Shown here: piece by piece, positions 4,923 to 5,689 of the stretch
Layout: each line of letters starts with the position of its first letter
How positions within the stretch are numbered: the first letter of the stretch is position 1
Assembly (NCBI GenBank): GCA_945867755.1
Contig: CAMBJN010000096.1
Span: forward strand, 1-5,689
Direction: 5' to 3'
Length of the DNA stretch: 5,689 bases
From: Polynucleobacter meluiroseus
GTDB taxonomy: Bacteria > Pseudomonadota > Gammaproteobacteria > Burkholderiales > Burkholderiaceae
Notes under the pieces: generated by a model
The model's input: only the letters and a program-made list of their open reading frames with translations
Database searches by the model: none
What the model was told of the DNA's origin: nothing
Made by a program: the position numbers and the translations under genes

Positions 4923-5689
4923 TTTTTTCTTTAGAGAAGAAATCACAATACCCGCAACAATCATCATAAATGCCAAGCCATGAAACAACTCAGGCGGTTC
5001 ACCCAGCAAAGCAGCTGACATCAAGGCGGTGAATAGCGGTATCAAGTTGGCAAAAAATGCGGCTATCGCAGGTCCTGCGATTGTCACGCCCAAACCCCAA
5101 CAACGATAGGCAATCAGCGATGGTGCAATTGCCACGAAGATCAACAAGGTGATGGTGGATTTTGTGAACTCAAACACCACAGCATCAGTTGCCCACTCAA
5201 CACCTAAAAAGGCGGTCGACCAAAACACGCCAAAAAGGACTTGAGCTAACAAGAACTCCGCCCAAGGCCATTGTCGTTCAGTACTCTTACCGGGACGGCT
5301 TAACATCCAACTATAAAAACCCCACAAGATGGTGGCCAACAAGATATACAGATCGCCAATCACCAACTGGATATCCAAGATGCTGGATAAGTCTCCACGG
5401 GTCAGAACAATCACGACCCCCAATAATGAAATCAAGGCGCCCGTCATTTGCTTGAATTGCACTGCTTGTTGATAGAACAATGCGCCAATGATGATCGTCC
5501 ACATGGGCATGCTGCCGCCAATCAAGGTCACATTGATGGGCGTTGATGTTTCTAGAGAAAGATACAAAAGTGCGTTGTATGAGCCAACGCCCAGCAAACC
5601 CAGCCAGAGAAAACGAATCTTGTTCTGCCAAATTGGGGCATCAGATTTGAACAACTTCCAAGCCATGGGCAACAAGATCAGTCCAGCCA
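4911..5689 (-). CDS. EamA/DMT family transporter, 5' end outside window
   Basis: The reading frame stays open to the right edge, so the true start lies beyond 5689; the TTG at 5675 is internal. About 259 codons are present, against roughly 290-300 for the family, so about 35-40 N-terminal residues (the first membrane segment) are missing. These inner-membrane drug/metabolite transporters have ten helices made from two EamA repeats and export amino acids or other metabolites. Visible: the end of repeat 1, with the characteristic YNALLYLSLETSTPINVTLIGGSMP stretch followed by a GALISLLGVVIVL helix; then repeat 2 from GDLYILLATILWGFYSWML to FFANLIPLFTALMSAALLGEPPE, and the terminal helix GLAFMMIVAGIVISS with a KKKS tail. 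Substrate unknown. It converges on the DUF1653-like gene and overlaps it by 12 nt. Confidence 0.85.
   Translation of the reverse strand, partial: AGLILLPMAWKLFKSDAPIWQNKIRFLWLGLLGVGSYNALLYLSLETSTPINVTLIGGSMPMWTIIIGALFYQQAVQFKQMTGALISLLGVVIVLTRGDLSSILDIQLVIGDLYILLATILWGFYSWMLSRPGKSTERQWPWAEFLLAQVLFGVFWSTAFLGVEWATDAVVFEFTKSTITLLIFVAIAPSLIAYRCWGLGVTIAGPAIAAFFANLIPLFTALMSAALLGEPPELFHGLAFMMIVAGIVISSLKKKSIN
4921..4944 (+). terminator. Hairpin at the convergent junction, possible terminator
   Basis: GATTTTTTCT pairs with AGAAGAAATC around a TTAG loop: a 10-bp stem with one G-U pair in the plus-strand RNA. It begins 1 nt before the end of the MFS/DUF1653-like stop codon and lies within the last codons of the EamA gene (the Lys-rich tail). 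The stem is AU-rich and no T-run follows it, so it is a poor intrinsic terminator. It may slow polymerase or protect the 3' end. Confidence 0.3.

Overview
The window looks like a compact bacterial chromosome segment, slightly AT-rich by eye. The gene families (Ldh_2 oxidoreductase, mandelate-racemase-type enolase-superfamily enzyme, DUF455 ferritin-like protein, MFS and EamA transporters) and the protein flavour fit a betaproteobacterium, perhaps a freshwater Burkholderiales such as Polynucleobacter. That placement is inference from family content. There is no rRNA, tRNA, CRISPR array, insertion sequence or other mobile element that I can see.

Left block (1-1373, minus strand): an enolase-superfamily enzyme of the mandelate racemase subgroup, with a complete set of active-site residues, overlaps by 19 nt the start of a malate/L-lactate dehydrogenase family (Ldh_2) gene that runs off the left edge. 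The pair reads as a small catabolic operon in which one enzyme racemises or dehydrates a 2-hydroxy acid or sugar acid and the other carries out an NAD(P)-linked 2-hydroxy/2-oxo acid step.

Centre (1374-3495): a 257-bp intergenic region separates that operon from a divergently transcribed 3-hydroxyacyl-CoA dehydrogenase family gene. It holds the most notable non-coding signal in the window, a 38-bp dyad (1552-1589) in which a perfect 12-bp palindrome and a flanking 6-bp inverted repeat share exactly the same centre, just upstream of a good -10 box. A second, weaker palindrome (1476-1500) lies on the other side. The dehydrogenase converges on a DUF455 ferritin-like gene on the minus strand. A 92-bp region with another dyad (3432-3459) then separates DUF455 from a divergent transporter gene.

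Right block (3496-5689): a 12-TM MFS transporter with a probable TTG start is coupled by an ATGA overlap to a 68-residue DUF1653-like protein. That gene converges on, and overlaps by 12 bp, an EamA-family (DMT) transporter gene entering from the right edge. A hairpin sits at the convergent junction.

Nothing here amounts to a clearly new system. The enzymes, a divergent regulatory region and a possible uptake transporter are consistent with use of hydroxy or sugar acids, but the substrate cannot be read from the sequence.
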